Part shown: piece by piece, positions 8,911-18,162 of the stretch | Layout of the letters: each line of letters opens with the position of its first letter | How positions within the stretch are numbered: position 1 is the first letter of the stretch | Origin: Brevibacillus porteri | GTDB lineage: Bacteria; Bacillota; Bacilli; Brevibacillales; Brevibacillaceae | Length of the DNA stretch: 64,000 nt | Reading direction: 5' to 3' | Assembly: GCF_003013475.1 (NCBI RefSeq) | Contig: NZ_PXZO01000020.1 | Location: 1 to 64,000 of the forward strand | Notes under the pieces: model-generated | What the model was told of the DNA's origin: nothing | What the model saw: only the letters and a program-made list of their open reading frames with translations | The model's database searches: none | Program-made: the position numbers and the translations under genes

Positions 8911-10287
8911 GTGCGGAAGTATTTTGAGTTTGACAAGCTAGGCACCAATTACCGTCGCGAAATTATCGCGGGTATCACTACTTTTTTGGCAATGGCTTAT
9001 ATCTTGGCTGTCAATCCATTCATTCTCAGTGGTGCTGATCTGCCGCCAGATTTAAAAGCGAACTACCCTGAATTTGGCGCTGTCTTTACCGCAACGGCTT
9101 TGGCTGCTGCTCTCGGTACACTGTTAATGGGTATTCTCGGACGTTTGCCGATCGGTCAAGCTCCGGGTATGGGATTGAACGCATTTTTCACTTATACAGT
9201 CGTTCTGACGATGCAAATTCCTTGGCAACAGGCTTTGGCTGGCGTATTCCTTTCTTGTACGATCTTTTTGATTCTGTCCCTGACAGGTGTTCGTGAAGCG
9301 ATCATCAAAGCGATTCCACAAAGCTTGAAATACGCAGTTTCAGCAGGGATTGGACTTTTTATTGCCTTTATCGGTTTGAAAAACGCGGGTATCATCGTAG
9401 CAAATGATGCCACCTTCGTAGCATTGGGACATCTGACCTTCTATCACGAGGGTATGAAGCCGGAAGAAATTTTGGCAGCGAAAAATGCATTGCTCGCTGT
9501 GTTTGGTTTGATCGTGACGGTCATTCTGCTTTCTCGCAAAATCAATGCGGGTATCTTTATCGGAATGTTGATTACAGCGATTACCGGGATGTTCTTCGGA
9601 CTGGTGAATCTGCCTGAGCAAATCGTCTCTGCACCACCGAGCCTTGCTCCTACATTCGGTGCTGCATTCCAATATCTCGGTGATCCATCCGCATTGTTCA
9701 CCATGAATATGCTGATTGTTGTTTTGACTTTCTTGTTTGTAGACTTTTTCGATGCGACGGGTACGCTCTTGGGTGTAGCGAACCAAGCTGGATTGCTTCG
9801 CGAAGACGGCAATTTGCCACGTCCAGGAAAAGCACTCGCTTCCGATGCGATTGCAGGTATGGCAGGTGCGGTACTTGGTACATCTACCACTACAGCTTAT
9901 GTTGAGTCGACAGCAGGGGTAGCGGCAGGCGGACGCTCCGGATTTACCGCAGTTGTCACAGGGAGTATGTTCCTTCTGGCGTTGTTCTTCTCGCCGATTC
10001 TCGCAATTGTGACACCAGCGGTTACGGCACCAGCGCTCATTATCGTCGGTGTTCTGATGGCTTCTCACATTGCAAAAGTGGCTTGGGATGACCTGGATGA
10101 AGCGTTCCCTGCATTCCTGACGATTTTGTTGATGCCATTGACTTACAGTATTGCAACAGGTATTGCGACGGGCTTCATCGTTTATCCGGTGATGAAGGTA
10201 ATGAAGGGCAAGGCTCGCGAAGTGCATCCGGCGATGTATGTGCTGTTCTTCGTCTTCCTGGCGTACTTCATCTGGTTGCGCGAATAG
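8911..10287 (+). CDS. pbuG: Hypoxanthine/guanine permease (NCS2/AzgA type)
   Basis: 458-residue integral membrane purine:proton symporter with about 12-13 membrane segments. Typical features of the AzgA/PbuG group are the N terminus EFDKLGTNYRREIIAGI, GQAPGMGLNAFF, and the DFFDATGTLLG and STAGVAAGGRSG segments. The start is GTG at 8911, eight bases after a GGGGGG ribosome binding site. Preceded by PurBoxes, a sigma-A promoter and a guanine riboswitch, so it should be repressed both by PurR and by guanine/hypoxanthine. Confidence 0.94.
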   Translation: MRKYFEFDKLGTNYRREIIAGITTFLAMAYILAVNPFILSGADLPPDLKANYPEFGAVFTATALAAALGTLLMGILGRLPIGQAPGMGLNAFFTYTVVLTMQIPWQQALAGVFLSCTIFLILSLTGVREAIIKAIPQSLKYAVSAGIGLFIAFIGLKNAGIIVANDATFVALGHLTFYHEGMKPEEILAAKNALLAVFGLIVTVILLSRKINAGIFIGMLITAITGMFFGLVNLPEQIVSAPPSLAPTFGAAFQYLGDPSALFTMNMLIVVLTFLFVDFFDATGTLLGVANQAGLLREDGNLPRPGKALASDAIAGMAGAVLGTSTTTAYVESTAGVAAGGRSGFTAVVTGSMFLLALFFSPILAIVTPAVTAPALIIVGVLMASHIAKVAWDDLDEAFPAFLTILLMPLTYSIATGIATGFIVYPVMKVMKGKAREVHPAMYVLFFVFLAYFIWLRE

Positions 10288-10304
10288 AATTTTTTGGGAA
10301 CGGG

Positions 10305-10336
10305 GCTCTTCGTCTACTGGACGGGGAGCTTTTTTT
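10305..10336 (+). terminator. pbuG terminator
   Basis: Ten-pair stem GCTCTTCGTC / GACGGGGAGC (two G-T pairs), five-base loop, seven T. Confidence 0.88.
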
Positions 10337-10346
10337 GCGCTATGAT
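10318..10346 (+). promoter_or_regulatory. Predicted promoter of the hisS leader
   Basis: TGGACG and TATGAT, 17-base spacer, overlapping the pbuG terminator. Transcription would start around 10353 and cover the whole leader. Confidence 0.5.
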
Positions 10347-10382
10347 AGGAAAAATCTTTTTTGGAAGGATGGACCGATCAAA

Positions 10383-10427
10383 ATGACAGGTCTCACTATG
10401 TTCCTTCAACAGCATCACCACACGTAG
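10383..10427 (+). CDS. Putative His-rich leader peptide of hisS
   Basis: A 14-codon frame, MTGLTMFLQQHHHT, with consecutive CAT CAC CAC at 10413-10421, two codons before its TAG stop. A GGAAGGATGG stretch lies 11-20 bases upstream; the spacing is rather long for a ribosome binding site, and an in-frame ATG at 10398 is an alternative start. It lies between a promoter and a terminator directly in front of a histidyl-tRNA synthetase gene, which is the arrangement expected of a translation-coupled attenuator. Function is inferred. Confidence 0.55.
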   Translation: MTGLTMFLQQHHHT

Positions 10428-10542
10428 AGCGTTTGTATCTTCGGAAATTTTTCCGCAGGTGCAAGCGCTTCTTGTGCTTCGTGCCTGCGGTGGTGTATTT
10501 AGGAAGCCATGCGGGCAGGAAATTGCCTTGCATGGCTTTTTT
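10428..10542 (+). promoter_or_regulatory. Candidate transcription attenuator of hisS (alternative hairpins)
   Basis: Mutually exclusive pairings are visible: CCGCAGG 10453-10459 with CCTGCGG 10484-10490; TGCCTGCG 10482-10489 with TGCGGGCA 10510-10517 (eight pairs, two G-T); and the terminator 10504-10542. AGCGTTTG 10428-10435, touching the leader stop codon, can pair with CAAGCGCT 10462-10469. The second pairing would disrupt the terminator and the first would allow it. No T-box sequence is present. Which way ribosome stalling pushes the switch cannot be settled by eye. Confidence 0.55.
10504..10542 (+). terminator. Attenuator terminator before hisS
   Basis: Perfect outer stem AAGCCATGC / GCATGGCTT with inner GGC/GCC pairing and six T; ends 36 bases before the hisS start codon. 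Confidence 0.88.
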
Positions 10543-10578
10543 GGTTTTCTTTATCTGAAAAAAGAAAGGGTGTTCCTC

Positions 10579-11880
10579 ATGGAAAACGAAGTATTAAAAA
10601 CGGTAAAAGGCACAAAAGATTTCATGCCGCAGGAGCAAATGCAACGAAACTGGATACGACGGACACTCGAAGCGGTATTCGAGACATACGGCTGCAAACC
10701 GTTGGAGACGCCTATGCTACAGCACTACGAATTGCTGGCATCCAAGTACGGTGGCGGGGATGAAATCTTGAAGGAAGTGTATCGCTTGAACGACCAAGGA
10801 GATAGAGAGCTTGGGCTACGCTATGATTTGACCGTACCATTGACGAAGGTAGTGGGTATGAATCCTGAGATGCGGATGCCGTTCAAGCGGTATGAGATCG
10901 GAAAAGTATTTAGGGACGGTCCAGTAAAAACCGGGCGTTTGCGCGAATTTATTCAATGCGATGTCGATATCGTGGGAACGACATCGGTGCTGGCTGAAGC
11001 AGAATTGCTCAGTATGGCGTTTGAGGCATTCAAGCGGCTGGGGCTCGACGTGTACATTGAGGTCAACAACCGCAAGCTATTGTCTGGGGTGCTTCAGGAG
11101 TTGGGAGTCCCCGCTCTGCGGGCCGGGGATGTCATGTTGTCGCTGGATAAGCTCGAGAAGATCGGCGTGGACGGAGTGCGTGATGACTTGCGGGAGCGAA
11201 ACGTCGAAGAGCCACTCGTTTTGGCGATTACGTCTTTCCTGCAAGAAGGTGTGATTACCCTGGATCTGTTGGCAGAGCGCTTTGTGTCCCCGCTAGTTCA
11301 AGAAGGTATTCAGGAACTGCGCGATATGCTTGCCTATGTAAAAGGAGCGGGTGTGGGTGGGGAGCTTCGTTTCGCGCCATTTTTGGCAAGGGGCTTAGGG
11401 ATCTACACGGGAATTGTGTATGAGATTTTTTTGCAGGATGGAAGTCTTACGTCCAGTATCGGCAGTGGGGGACGTTACGATCAGATCATCGGTCGGCTTT
11501 TGGATGATGGACGAGAGTATCCCGCTGTAGGGATTTCGTTTGGATTGGATGTCATTCTTGCAGCGTTGGCAAATCGCAACAAGGGAGAGCAGAAGGCTGC
11601 CGATGTACTCGTCATTCCCCTCGGGACCGAAGCATCCAGTCTTGGTCTGGCCAATCGATTGCGAGAGAGCGGCATCAGAGTCGAGCTGGAGCTGACAGGT
11701 AGAAGGCTGAAAAAAGCACTCGATTATGCAAACAAAGAAGGCGTTGCTTTTGCCTTGATCTATGGGGAAAACGAAGTGAACAGTGGGCAGGTCGTCGTCC
11801 GAGATATGCGAGAGGGAACGGAACAGCCGGTTCCTTTGGAGTTGGTTGAAAAGTGGCTGTCCGACAAGCTGTCAGGGTAA
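10579..11880 (+). CDS. hisS: Histidine--tRNA ligase (HisRS) family protein
   Basis: 433-residue class II aminoacyl-tRNA synthetase. Catalytic part has motif 2 (KRYEIGKVFRDGPVKTGR), the His-specific region ARGLGIYTGIVYE and motif 3 GSGGRYDQIIGRL; residues about 335-433 form an anticodon-binding domain (VLVIPLGTEASS onward). Because the anticodon domain is present it is a synthetase rather than the HisZ subunit. The usual RGLDYY motif reads RGLGIY, so it may belong to the second HisRS type seen in some bacilli; a main hisS could lie elsewhere. Start ATG 10579 follows AAGAAAGGGTG. Sits behind the His leader and attenuator. Confidence 0.88.
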   Translation: MENEVLKTVKGTKDFMPQEQMQRNWIRRTLEAVFETYGCKPLETPMLQHYELLASKYGGGDEILKEVYRLNDQGDRELGLRYDLTVPLTKVVGMNPEMRMPFKRYEIGKVFRDGPVKTGRLREFIQCDVDIVGTTSVLAEAELLSMAFEAFKRLGLDVYIEVNNRKLLSGVLQELGVPALRAGDVMLSLDKLEKIGVDGVRDDLRERNVEEPLVLAITSFLQEGVITLDLLAERFVSPLVQEGIQELRDMLAYVKGAGVGGELRFAPFLARGLGIYTGIVYEIFLQDGSLTSSIGSGGRYDQIIGRLLDDGREYPAVGISFGLDVILAALANRNKGEQKAADVLVIPLGTEASSLGLANRLRESGIRVELELTGRRLKKALDYANKEGVAFALIYGENEVNSGQVVVRDMREGTEQPVPLELVEKWLSDKLSG

Positions 11881-11939
11881 AGAGGAAAGATAGTCTTTTC
11901 CTTCCATTTTTTGTACAGTAGAGAAAAGGGGGAGATGGC

Positions 11940-13436
11940 GTGAAGAAATGGGTCTCAATGGTCGGTTGTAGCTTATTGTTTTTGACGTGGATGTTGCCTG
12001 TAAATGCTGAGGAGGGTACTGCGCTTAAGCGTAAACCACTCTATCAGGCTGATGTGCGAATTGATCCAATCAAGAAAGAAGTAGCAGGAACCGTAACAAT
12101 TACCTTTTGGCCAAAAGACCCTACTCGTGCCTATCTCCATCTTTACCCGAACGTATTTACAGAAGAGCATCAAGGCATGCTATGGGAGGAACTTTTAGGC
12201 AATGGACCAACGCTTGGCTCATATACTAATAAAAAGCTCTTGGTTGATGGAGTAGCGGTTGTCGGCAAACAGATAAAAGACCTGAACATCCTGGAAGTGC
12301 CTCTAGAAGGACAGGCGGGACTACGAAAGATTGTGATGGAGTTCGAGATGACTCTTCCGCGAAACGACGGCAGGATGTCGTACGATGACCAATCGATCTG
12401 GCTGGGGAACTGGCTCCCAGTTCTTGCGGTGTACGACAAGGAAGGGTGGCATCTCGATCCATACGAGCCCGTTGGTGATCCATTTTACAGTGAGAACGCA
12501 GATTATGAGGTGAACGTGACGCTGCCAAAAGACTATCAACTGGCGAGCACAGCGTCAGACAGGGCTGCGAAGCAGCTTTCTACTAGTGAGGGAGAAAAGA
12601 CAATACAGCTGGATGCAGAAAATGTGAGGGATTTTGCCCTAGTCGTCATGGATGACTCCTATCAGCAAACGGAAACAAAAGTGGGCGAGACAGTCGTCCG
12701 AACATGGTGGCGGAAAACAGATGATTCGGCAACTGCTGAGCAGATTCATGAAGCAGCTGCGAAGTCTCTCGCCTATTTTCATCATCAATTAGGTGCCTAT
12801 CCATATACCGAATATGATGTGGTAAGGACTGGTGGCGCGATTAATGGGATGGAGTACCCAGCATTGGTCTTTCTCGACGGACGTCATTTCTTTGCTGGGG
12901 AAGAAACAGGTATCGTCACGGTTGTCCATGAGACGGCACACCAGTGGTTTTACGGCTTGCTCGGAAATAATCAGGTAAAGGAAGCATGGCTGGATGAGGG
13001 ATTCACGGAGTACGTGACGCTCTCGTATTTATCTCAGCAAGACCCGCTGTTGGGAGCAGAACGGGTGCGCAGACGGCTTGCGCAGGGCACCTCTGTTCAG
13101 TATTACGTGGCAGAGGAACTGCGTCCTTGGCAAGCACTGTCTGCATTTCCTGATAATCAGAGTTATAGCGATCTCGTCTATTCCCGTCCGTCCTCGATGC
13201 TGTGGCTATTGCAGGGAGCGTGGGGGGAAGAAAGGGTACATGACGTTTTGAAACAGTATGTCGAGAAGTACCGTTATCAGGTTGTGACCGGAAAGGAATG
13301 GGGAGCTTTTCTATCTGAGATGGCAGGAGAAGATGCAAGCGCCTTCTTGGATTATTGGTTGAAGGTAGACATGTCCCAGCAGGAACAGGCAGCAGCTTGG
13401 CTGGAGCGCCAACGTCTCAAGCATCAGAAGAAGTAA
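11940..13436 (+). CDS. Secreted M1-family (gluzincin) metallopeptidase, copy 1
   Basis: 498 residues starting with a signal peptide (MKKWVSMVGC..., cleavage likely after VNA). Zinc-binding signature HETAH at residues 330-334 followed by the glutamate of WLDEGFTEY, and an N-terminal beta domain ending in the NGRMSY / WLGNWLP segment typical of M1 enzymes. No C-terminal membrane anchor, so it is probably exported and released or wall-associated. GTG start at 11940 follows GGGGGAG; the nearby ATG at 11935 runs directly into TGA. Twenty bases upstream of a homologous copy. Confidence 0.88.
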   Translation: MKKWVSMVGCSLLFLTWMLPVNAEEGTALKRKPLYQADVRIDPIKKEVAGTVTITFWPKDPTRAYLHLYPNVFTEEHQGMLWEELLGNGPTLGSYTNKKLLVDGVAVVGKQIKDLNILEVPLEGQAGLRKIVMEFEMTLPRNDGRMSYDDQSIWLGNWLPVLAVYDKEGWHLDPYEPVGDPFYSENADYEVNVTLPKDYQLASTASDRAAKQLSTSEGEKTIQLDAENVRDFALVVMDDSYQQTETKVGETVVRTWWRKTDDSATAEQIHEAAAKSLAYFHHQLGAYPYTEYDVVRTGGAINGMEYPALVFLDGRHFFAGEETGIVTVVHETAHQWFYGLLGNNQVKEAWLDEGFTEYVTLSYLSQQDPLLGAERVRRRLAQGTSVQYYVAEELRPWQALSAFPDNQSYSDLVYSRPSSMLWLLQGAWGEERVHDVLKQYVEKYRYQVVTGKEWGAFLSEMAGEDASAFLDYWLKVDMSQQEQAAAWLERQRLKHQKK

Positions 13437-13455
13437 TCGAAGGCAGGGGATCACG

Positions 13456-14994
13456 ATGTGGCGGAAGCATTGGGTGGTCATCGTGGCAGTAGGAGTCGTT
13501 TTGACTGTATACTTGACCGTCCGTCCTTGGATAGGGAAGGCAGGCCTAGATGCTCATGAGATTGTGCCGATTGATCACAGGCAGGCTGCAGTTACTTACA
13601 AGGCCGACGTACAAATCGATATGAACAAGCACGTGGTGAAAGGCATGCTGACGGCTCGTTTTGTCCCAAAAGATGACCAAGCTTTTTTTCATCTATATCC
13701 CAATGCTTTTTCTGCAAATGCTGCTCTCAGTGGTGAAAACTGGGAGGTTGTGCTGGGTAAACAGCGTGAGCCTGGTGGTATCAAGATAAGCGACGTACGG
13801 GTAAACGGAAAAAGTGTCGGCGTACAGTATGCAGGAAAGACCAATACGCTTTTACAAGTGCCCCTTCCTGCAAGAGCAACGTCTGCTGAGATGGTGGTGG
13901 ATATGAATTTTCAGATCGAGGTCCCTTATAACAATGGGCGAATGTCTTACCATGATCATGCAATGTGGCTGGGCAATTGGCTGCCGATTCTGGCGGTCAA
14001 GGACGCAGGAGGCTGGCGGCTCGATCCTTATTCCGCGATTGGCGATCCTTTTTACTCGGATATGGCGAATTATCATTTGCGTGTGCAGTTATTAGAGGGG
14101 TACCAGCTTGCTACGAGTGGATTGGAGAGCGTGGCTGTCATCACTGAGACGAGACCGCAACGGCTAAAAATCTATGAGGTGGACGCATGGAACGTTCGGG
14201 ATTTTGCCCTAGTCGTCATGGACGATACGTACCAGCCCATATCTGGTAAGGTAGGGGAAACTATCGTACGTACGTGGGTGCAGAAAAGTGATGACTCGCA
14301 AAACGTTGAACGAATACATGAAACTGCTAAGGAGTCACTCGACTATTACGGAAAACAGTTCGGGGTGTATCCGTATAAGGAATACGATGTTGTCAAAACA
14401 GGCGGCTTCTTTGGGGGAATGGAATACCCGAGCCTCGTCTTTATTGCTCAAGAGTATTTTGACCGTAGCGATGCCATGGGGGAGGCGGTCGTAGCGCACG
14501 AAACGGCACATCAGTGGTTTTATGGGTTGGTCGGAAACGACGAGGTGCGAGAGGCTTGGCTGGATGAGGGACTGACGGATTATGCGACGATGGTATTTTT
14601 GCAGCAAAAGTTCCCCGCACGTTCAAAAGCGTATATTCAGATGCGACTAGGCCAAGCACGTGCAGCGGAAGGATATGCGAACCAAAGAGTCACTGCGAAG
14701 TCATCCGTGGAAGCTTTTCCAGACTGGAGGAGCTACAATGACCTCGTTTACGGGCGAGCGGGTGCCATGTGGTGGAACTTGAAAGAAGAATGGGGAGTCG
14801 AACGACTGCATCAGGTGTTGCGCCAATATGTACGAGATCATCAATACAAGCAGGCAAATGGGGAGCAAATCACAGCGCTATTGACTGCAGCTGCCGGGGC
14901 GGATGCCAGTCCCTATTTGGATTATTGGCTTCGGGTTGAGCTAGAGAAAGCCGAAGCGGCAAACAAATGGGTAGAAAAAGGCAAACACGAATAA
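13456..14994 (+). CDS. Membrane-anchored M1-family metallopeptidase, copy 2
   Basis: 512 residues, clearly paralogous to the preceding gene (same NGRMSY, WLGNWLPIL, VMDDTYQ, HETAHQWFYGL and EAWLDEG segments). The N terminus (HWVVIVAVGVVLTVYL) is a transmembrane anchor with no obvious cleavage site, so this copy probably stays on the membrane with its catalytic domain outside. Catalytic HETAH and downstream Glu intact. ATG 13456 follows GCAGGGGAT. The two genes look like a tandem duplication and one operon. Confidence 0.88.
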   Translation: MWRKHWVVIVAVGVVLTVYLTVRPWIGKAGLDAHEIVPIDHRQAAVTYKADVQIDMNKHVVKGMLTARFVPKDDQAFFHLYPNAFSANAALSGENWEVVLGKQREPGGIKISDVRVNGKSVGVQYAGKTNTLLQVPLPARATSAEMVVDMNFQIEVPYNNGRMSYHDHAMWLGNWLPILAVKDAGGWRLDPYSAIGDPFYSDMANYHLRVQLLEGYQLATSGLESVAVITETRPQRLKIYEVDAWNVRDFALVVMDDTYQPISGKVGETIVRTWVQKSDDSQNVERIHETAKESLDYYGKQFGVYPYKEYDVVKTGGFFGGMEYPSLVFIAQEYFDRSDAMGEAVVAHETAHQWFYGLVGNDEVREAWLDEGLTDYATMVFLQQKFPARSKAYIQMRLGQARAAEGYANQRVTAKSSVEAFPDWRSYNDLVYGRAGAMWWNLKEEWGVERLHQVLRQYVRDHQYKQANGEQITALLTAAAGADASPYLDYWLRVELEKAEAANKWVEKGKHE

Positions 14995-15014
14995 TTTTTG
15001 ATCTTTCATTTTTA

Positions 15015-15027
15015 AATGTTCGGAAAC
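15015..15027 (+). promoter_or_regulatory. Candidate PurBox upstream of purE
   Basis: AATGTTCGGAAAC fits AWWGTTCGGWWWT at 12 of 13 positions and ends four bases before the -35. A poor opposed half-site with a CGAA core is at 14983-14995. PurR repression is likely by analogy with Bacillus. Confidence 0.6.
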
Positions 15028-15031
15028 GAGG

Positions 15032-15061
15032 TTGACAGGCAAACTTTCTCCCTGCTACACT
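15032..15061 (+). promoter_or_regulatory. Predicted purE promoter
   Basis: TTGACA and TACACT with an 18-base spacer, directly downstream of the PurBox. Confidence 0.75.
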
Positions 15062-15091
15062 GAATATGTTGAGTGAAAACGAGTTCGAATA

Positions 15092-15141
15092 GCCCAGGCG
15101 ATGAGAGCGGCGCGAAAAGCCGTTAGTCGGTTGGGTTTTCT
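15092..15141 (+). promoter_or_regulatory. Leader hairpin upstream of purE
   Basis: GCCCAG... GCGGC pairs imperfectly with GCCG...TTGGGT and is followed by TTTTCTT. It could be a weak attenuator. No purine aptamer motif (TTTCTACC, CCGTAAA) is present in this leader. Confidence 0.35.
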
Positions 15142-15175
15142 TCTGATGTTACAAAACGTAGGGGGCGAATGGTTC

Positions 15176-15664
15176 ATGCTACAGCCTTTGGTAGGAGTCA
15201 TTATGGGCAGTACGTCAGACTGGGAAACAATGAAGGAAGCTTGCGCAATTTTAGACGAATTGCAGGTGCCGTATGAAAAGAAGGTCGTGTCTGCACACAG
15301 AACGCCAGACTTGATGTTTACGTATGCCGAAACCGCTAAAAGCCGCGGCTTGGAAGTCATTATTGCGGGTGCGGGCGGTGCAGCCCATTTGCCAGGAATG
15401 GTGGCTGCTAAGACAGAATTACCAGTCATTGGTGTCCCGGTGAAATCATCCAACTTGAATGGTCTCGACTCGCTTTTGTCGATTGTGCAAATGCCAGGGG
15501 GCGTACCTGTGGCGACGGTTGCGATCGGAAAAGCTGGAGCCATCAATGCAGGGTTATTGGCTGCGCAAATTTTGGGGATCAAATATCCAGACGTACAAGA
15601 GCGGTTCGTGCAAAGACGTGATGATGTACGCAATAAGGTGCTGGAGGCTAGTGAACTCGAATGA
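15176..15664 (+). CDS. purE: N5-carboxyaminoimidazole ribonucleotide mutase
   Basis: Rearranges N5-CAIR to CAIR in purine synthesis. 162 residues with the class I PurE signature [14 protein letters not shown], the VVSAHRTPD segment and [12 protein letters not shown]. Start at 15176 follows GGGGGCG; longer starts upstream would add non-conserved residues. Its stop overlaps the purK start as ATGA, giving translational coupling. Confidence 0.96.
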   Translation: MLQPLVGVIMGSTSDWETMKEACAILDELQVPYEKKVVSAHRTPDLMFTYAETAKSRGLEVIIAGAGGAAHLPGMVAAKTELPVIGVPVKSSNLNGLDSLLSIVQMPGGVPVATVAIGKAGAINAGLLAAQILGIKYPDVQERFVQRRDDVRNKVLEASELE

Positions 15665-16824
15665 CGACCAAAGACCGTAAGCAAATCAAACCAGGATCGA
15701 CCCTAGGAATACTCGGCGGAGGACAGCTTGGACGGATGATTGCTCTTGCGGGACGAGCTATGGGCTACCGCTTTGTCACAATGGACCCGACAGCAGACGC
15801 ACCATGCGGCCAAACGGCTGATCGGCAAATTGTTGCCAGCTACGATGATGTAGAAGCAGCGATGCAGCTTGCATCGGTCAGTGATGTCATTTCTTATGAA
15901 TTTGAAAATGTCGATGCGCAGGTGGCTGAAGTGTTGGAGAGCCGCGCTTATGTGCCGCAGGGCAGCCGTCTTTTGCGCATCACCCAAAACCGGATTCGGG
16001 AAAAGTCCGCCATTCGCGAGATCGGCATTCCTGTTGCTCCGTTTTGTGTTGTGAATAGCTTGGAGGATTTGCAGAACGCCGTGCGTGAACTGGGACTGCC
16101 TGCTGTAATGAAGACCGCAACCGGTGGCTATGACGGCAAAGGGCAATGGGTGTTGAGAAGCGAGGCTGAGCTGGCGGAGGCGTATGAAACGTTGTCCAAA
16201 GCAGGTACAGAGCTGATCGTGGAACAATTTGTACCATTCCAAATGGAGTTGTCTGTTATTGCTGCACGCAATCCTGCGGGAGAACTGGCTGTTTTTCCTG
16301 TGTCAGAAAATATTCATCGGGAAAATATCCTACACCTGAGCATTGTTCCAGCTCGTATTTCGGCTGAAGTAGCAGCCCGCGCGGAAGAAATTGCCCGAAC
16401 GATTGTAGAAAAGTTGGATGTGGTCGGCCTCATTGCCGTTGAGCTGTTTTTGACCGAAGATGGTCAGTTGTATGTCAATGAATTGGCGCCGCGACCGCAT
16501 AACTCCGGGCATTTTACCATGGATGCTTGTGTCACCTCGCAGTTTGAGCAGCATGTTCGGGCGGTTTGCAATCTGCCTTTGGGATCTACAGAGTTGCTCT
16601 CGAGCGTCGTGATGGTTAATATTTTGGGAGAGCATCTACAGCCTGTCATCGATCAGATCGACAAGCTGCCGCGCACAGCCAAGCTCCATTTGTACGGAAA
16701 AGCAGAGAGCAAGGCCAAGCGAAAAATGGGGCATATCAATGTGCTCGCCCCTACTGTAGAAGAAGCGCTCACCCTGATTGATGAGCTGAAAATCTGGACG
16801 AATACATCGGAGGTATTATCATGA
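15661..16824 (+). CDS. purK: N5-carboxyaminoimidazole ribonucleotide synthase
   Basis: ATP-grasp enzyme that carboxylates AIR with bicarbonate and ATP. 387 residues: N-terminal [14 protein letters not shown]-grasp core with [13 protein letters not shown] and the metal site [21 protein letters not shown]-terminal PurK domain. Overlaps purE and purB by ATGA junctions. Confidence 0.96.
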   Translation: MTTKDRKQIKPGSTLGILGGGQLGRMIALAGRAMGYRFVTMDPTADAPCGQTADRQIVASYDDVEAAMQLASVSDVISYEFENVDAQVAEVLESRAYVPQGSRLLRITQNRIREKSAIREIGIPVAPFCVVNSLEDLQNAVRELGLPAVMKTATGGYDGKGQWVLRSEAELAEAYETLSKAGTELIVEQFVPFQMELSVIAARNPAGELAVFPVSENIHRENILHLSIVPARISAEVAARAEEIARTIVEKLDVVGLIAVELFLTEDGQLYVNELAPRPHNSGHFTMDACVTSQFEQHVRAVCNLPLGSTELLSSVVMVNILGEHLQPVIDQIDKLPRTAKLHLYGKAESKAKRKMGHINVLAPTVEEALTLIDELKIWTNTSEVLS

Positions 16825-18116
16825 TCGAACGTTATTCCCGACCGGAAATGCGCGCCATTTGGACGGAAGAAAACAAATTCAAAGCGTGGCTGGAAGTAGA
16901 AATTCTCGCGTGTGAAGCATGGTCCAAGCTGGGCGTCATTCCTGAGGAAGACGTGAAAAAGCTGTGGGATAAAGCTACTTTTGACATGAACAGAATCTAT
17001 GAGATCGAAGAAGAGACACGCCATGATGTGGTGGCGTTTACCCGTGCAGTATCGGAAACCTTGGGCGAAGAAAAGAAGTGGGTGCATTACGGACTGACTT
17101 CTACAGATGTAGTGGATACTGCTCTGTCTTACCTGCTGCGTCAGGCGAACGAAATTTTGGAGAGTGATATCCAAGACTTCATCGAGATTTTGGCAGACAA
17201 AGCTCGTGAGCACAAGGATACGGTTTGCATGGGCAGAACGCATGGTGTACATGCGGAGCCTACGACTTTTGGCTTGAAGCTGGCCCTGTGGCATGAAGAA
17301 ATGAAGCGCAACCTGGCACGTTTTCAGGCTGCGAAAAAAGAAGTGGCGTTCGGCAAAATCTCTGGTGCAGTTGGAACATACGCAAACATCGATCCGTTCG
17401 TGGAAGCGTACGTGTGCGAGAAGCTGGGGCTGTCGGCAGCGCCTATCTCGACTCAAACTTTGCAGCGTGATCGCCACGCCGAGTACATGGCAACATTGGC
17501 ACTGATCGCAACCTCTTTGGAAAAATTCGCGACAGAAATTCGCGGTCTGCAAAAGAGCGAAATGCGCGAGGTGGAAGAAGCATTTGCCAAAGGTCAAAAA
17601 GGTTCTTCCGCCATGCCACACAAGCGCAACCCAATCGGCAGCGAAAATATTTGCGGACTGGCTCGTGTCATCCGTGGACACATGCTCACTTCCTATGAAA
17701 ATGTTTCCCTCTGGCATGAGCGGGATATTTCCCACTCCTCTGCGGAGCGCGTGATTTTGCCAGATGCGACGCAAGCGTTGAACTACATGCTGCGCCGTTT
17801 CATGAACATCGTGAAAAACTTGACGGTGTTCCCTGAGAACATGAAGCGCAATATGGATCGTACCTTTGGATTGATCTACTCGCAGCAAGTGATGCTCAAG
17901 CTGATCGAAAAAGGCATGAGCCGCGAGCAAGCTTATGACACGGTACAGCCTCGTGCGATGCAGGCGTGGGAAGAGCAACGCTCCTTCCGTGCGATCGTCG
18001 AGGAGGATGCGACGGTCAGCTCCACACTGTCCAAGGAAGAGCTGGATGAGTGCTTTGACTATCGTTACCACCTGAAGCACGTGGATACGATCTTCCAACG
18101 TCTTGGTTTGATGTAA
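16821..18116 (+). CDS. purB: Adenylosuccinate lyase
   Basis: Fumarase-superfamily enzyme acting twice in purine synthesis (SAICAR and adenylosuccinate cleavage). 431 residues, normal length. Signature loop [11 protein letters not shown]; substrate segments TSTDVVDTA and [11 protein letters not shown]. Coupled to purK by an ATGA overlap and followed nine bases later by an intrinsic terminator, so the operon stops here; purC and the remaining pur genes do not follow within the window. Confidence 0.96.
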   Translation: MIERYSRPEMRAIWTEENKFKAWLEVEILACEAWSKLGVIPEEDVKKLWDKATFDMNRIYEIEEETRHDVVAFTRAVSETLGEEKKWVHYGLTSTDVVDTALSYLLRQANEILESDIQDFIEILADKAREHKDTVCMGRTHGVHAEPTTFGLKLALWHEEMKRNLARFQAAKKEVAFGKISGAVGTYANIDPFVEAYVCEKLGLSAAPISTQTLQRDRHAEYMATLALIATSLEKFATEIRGLQKSEMREVEEAFAKGQKGSSAMPHKRNPIGSENICGLARVIRGHMLTSYENVSLWHERDISHSSAERVILPDATQALNYMLRRFMNIVKNLTVFPENMKRNMDRTFGLIYSQQVMLKLIEKGMSREQAYDTVQPRAMQAWEEQRSFRAIVEEDATVSSTLSKEELDECFDYRYHLKHVDTIFQRLGLM

Positions 18117-18124
18117 ATACAAGG

Positions 18125-18153
18125 GCCCTCGAATTTTTCGGGGGCGTTTTTTT
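18125..18153 (+). terminator. purEKB terminator
   Basis: Seven-pair stem GCCCTCG / CGGGGGC, loop AATTTTT, then a long T run. Confidence 0.88.
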
Positions 18154-18162
18154 ATACAGTAG

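Noticed and set aside
10288..10578. T-box riboswitch upstream of hisS
   Set aside because: No AGGGTGGNACCGCG sequence or specifier loop architecture; the leader-peptide model fits better.
15062..15175. Purine riboswitch upstream of purE
   Set aside because: No TTTCTACC or CCGTAAA motif and no matching P1.
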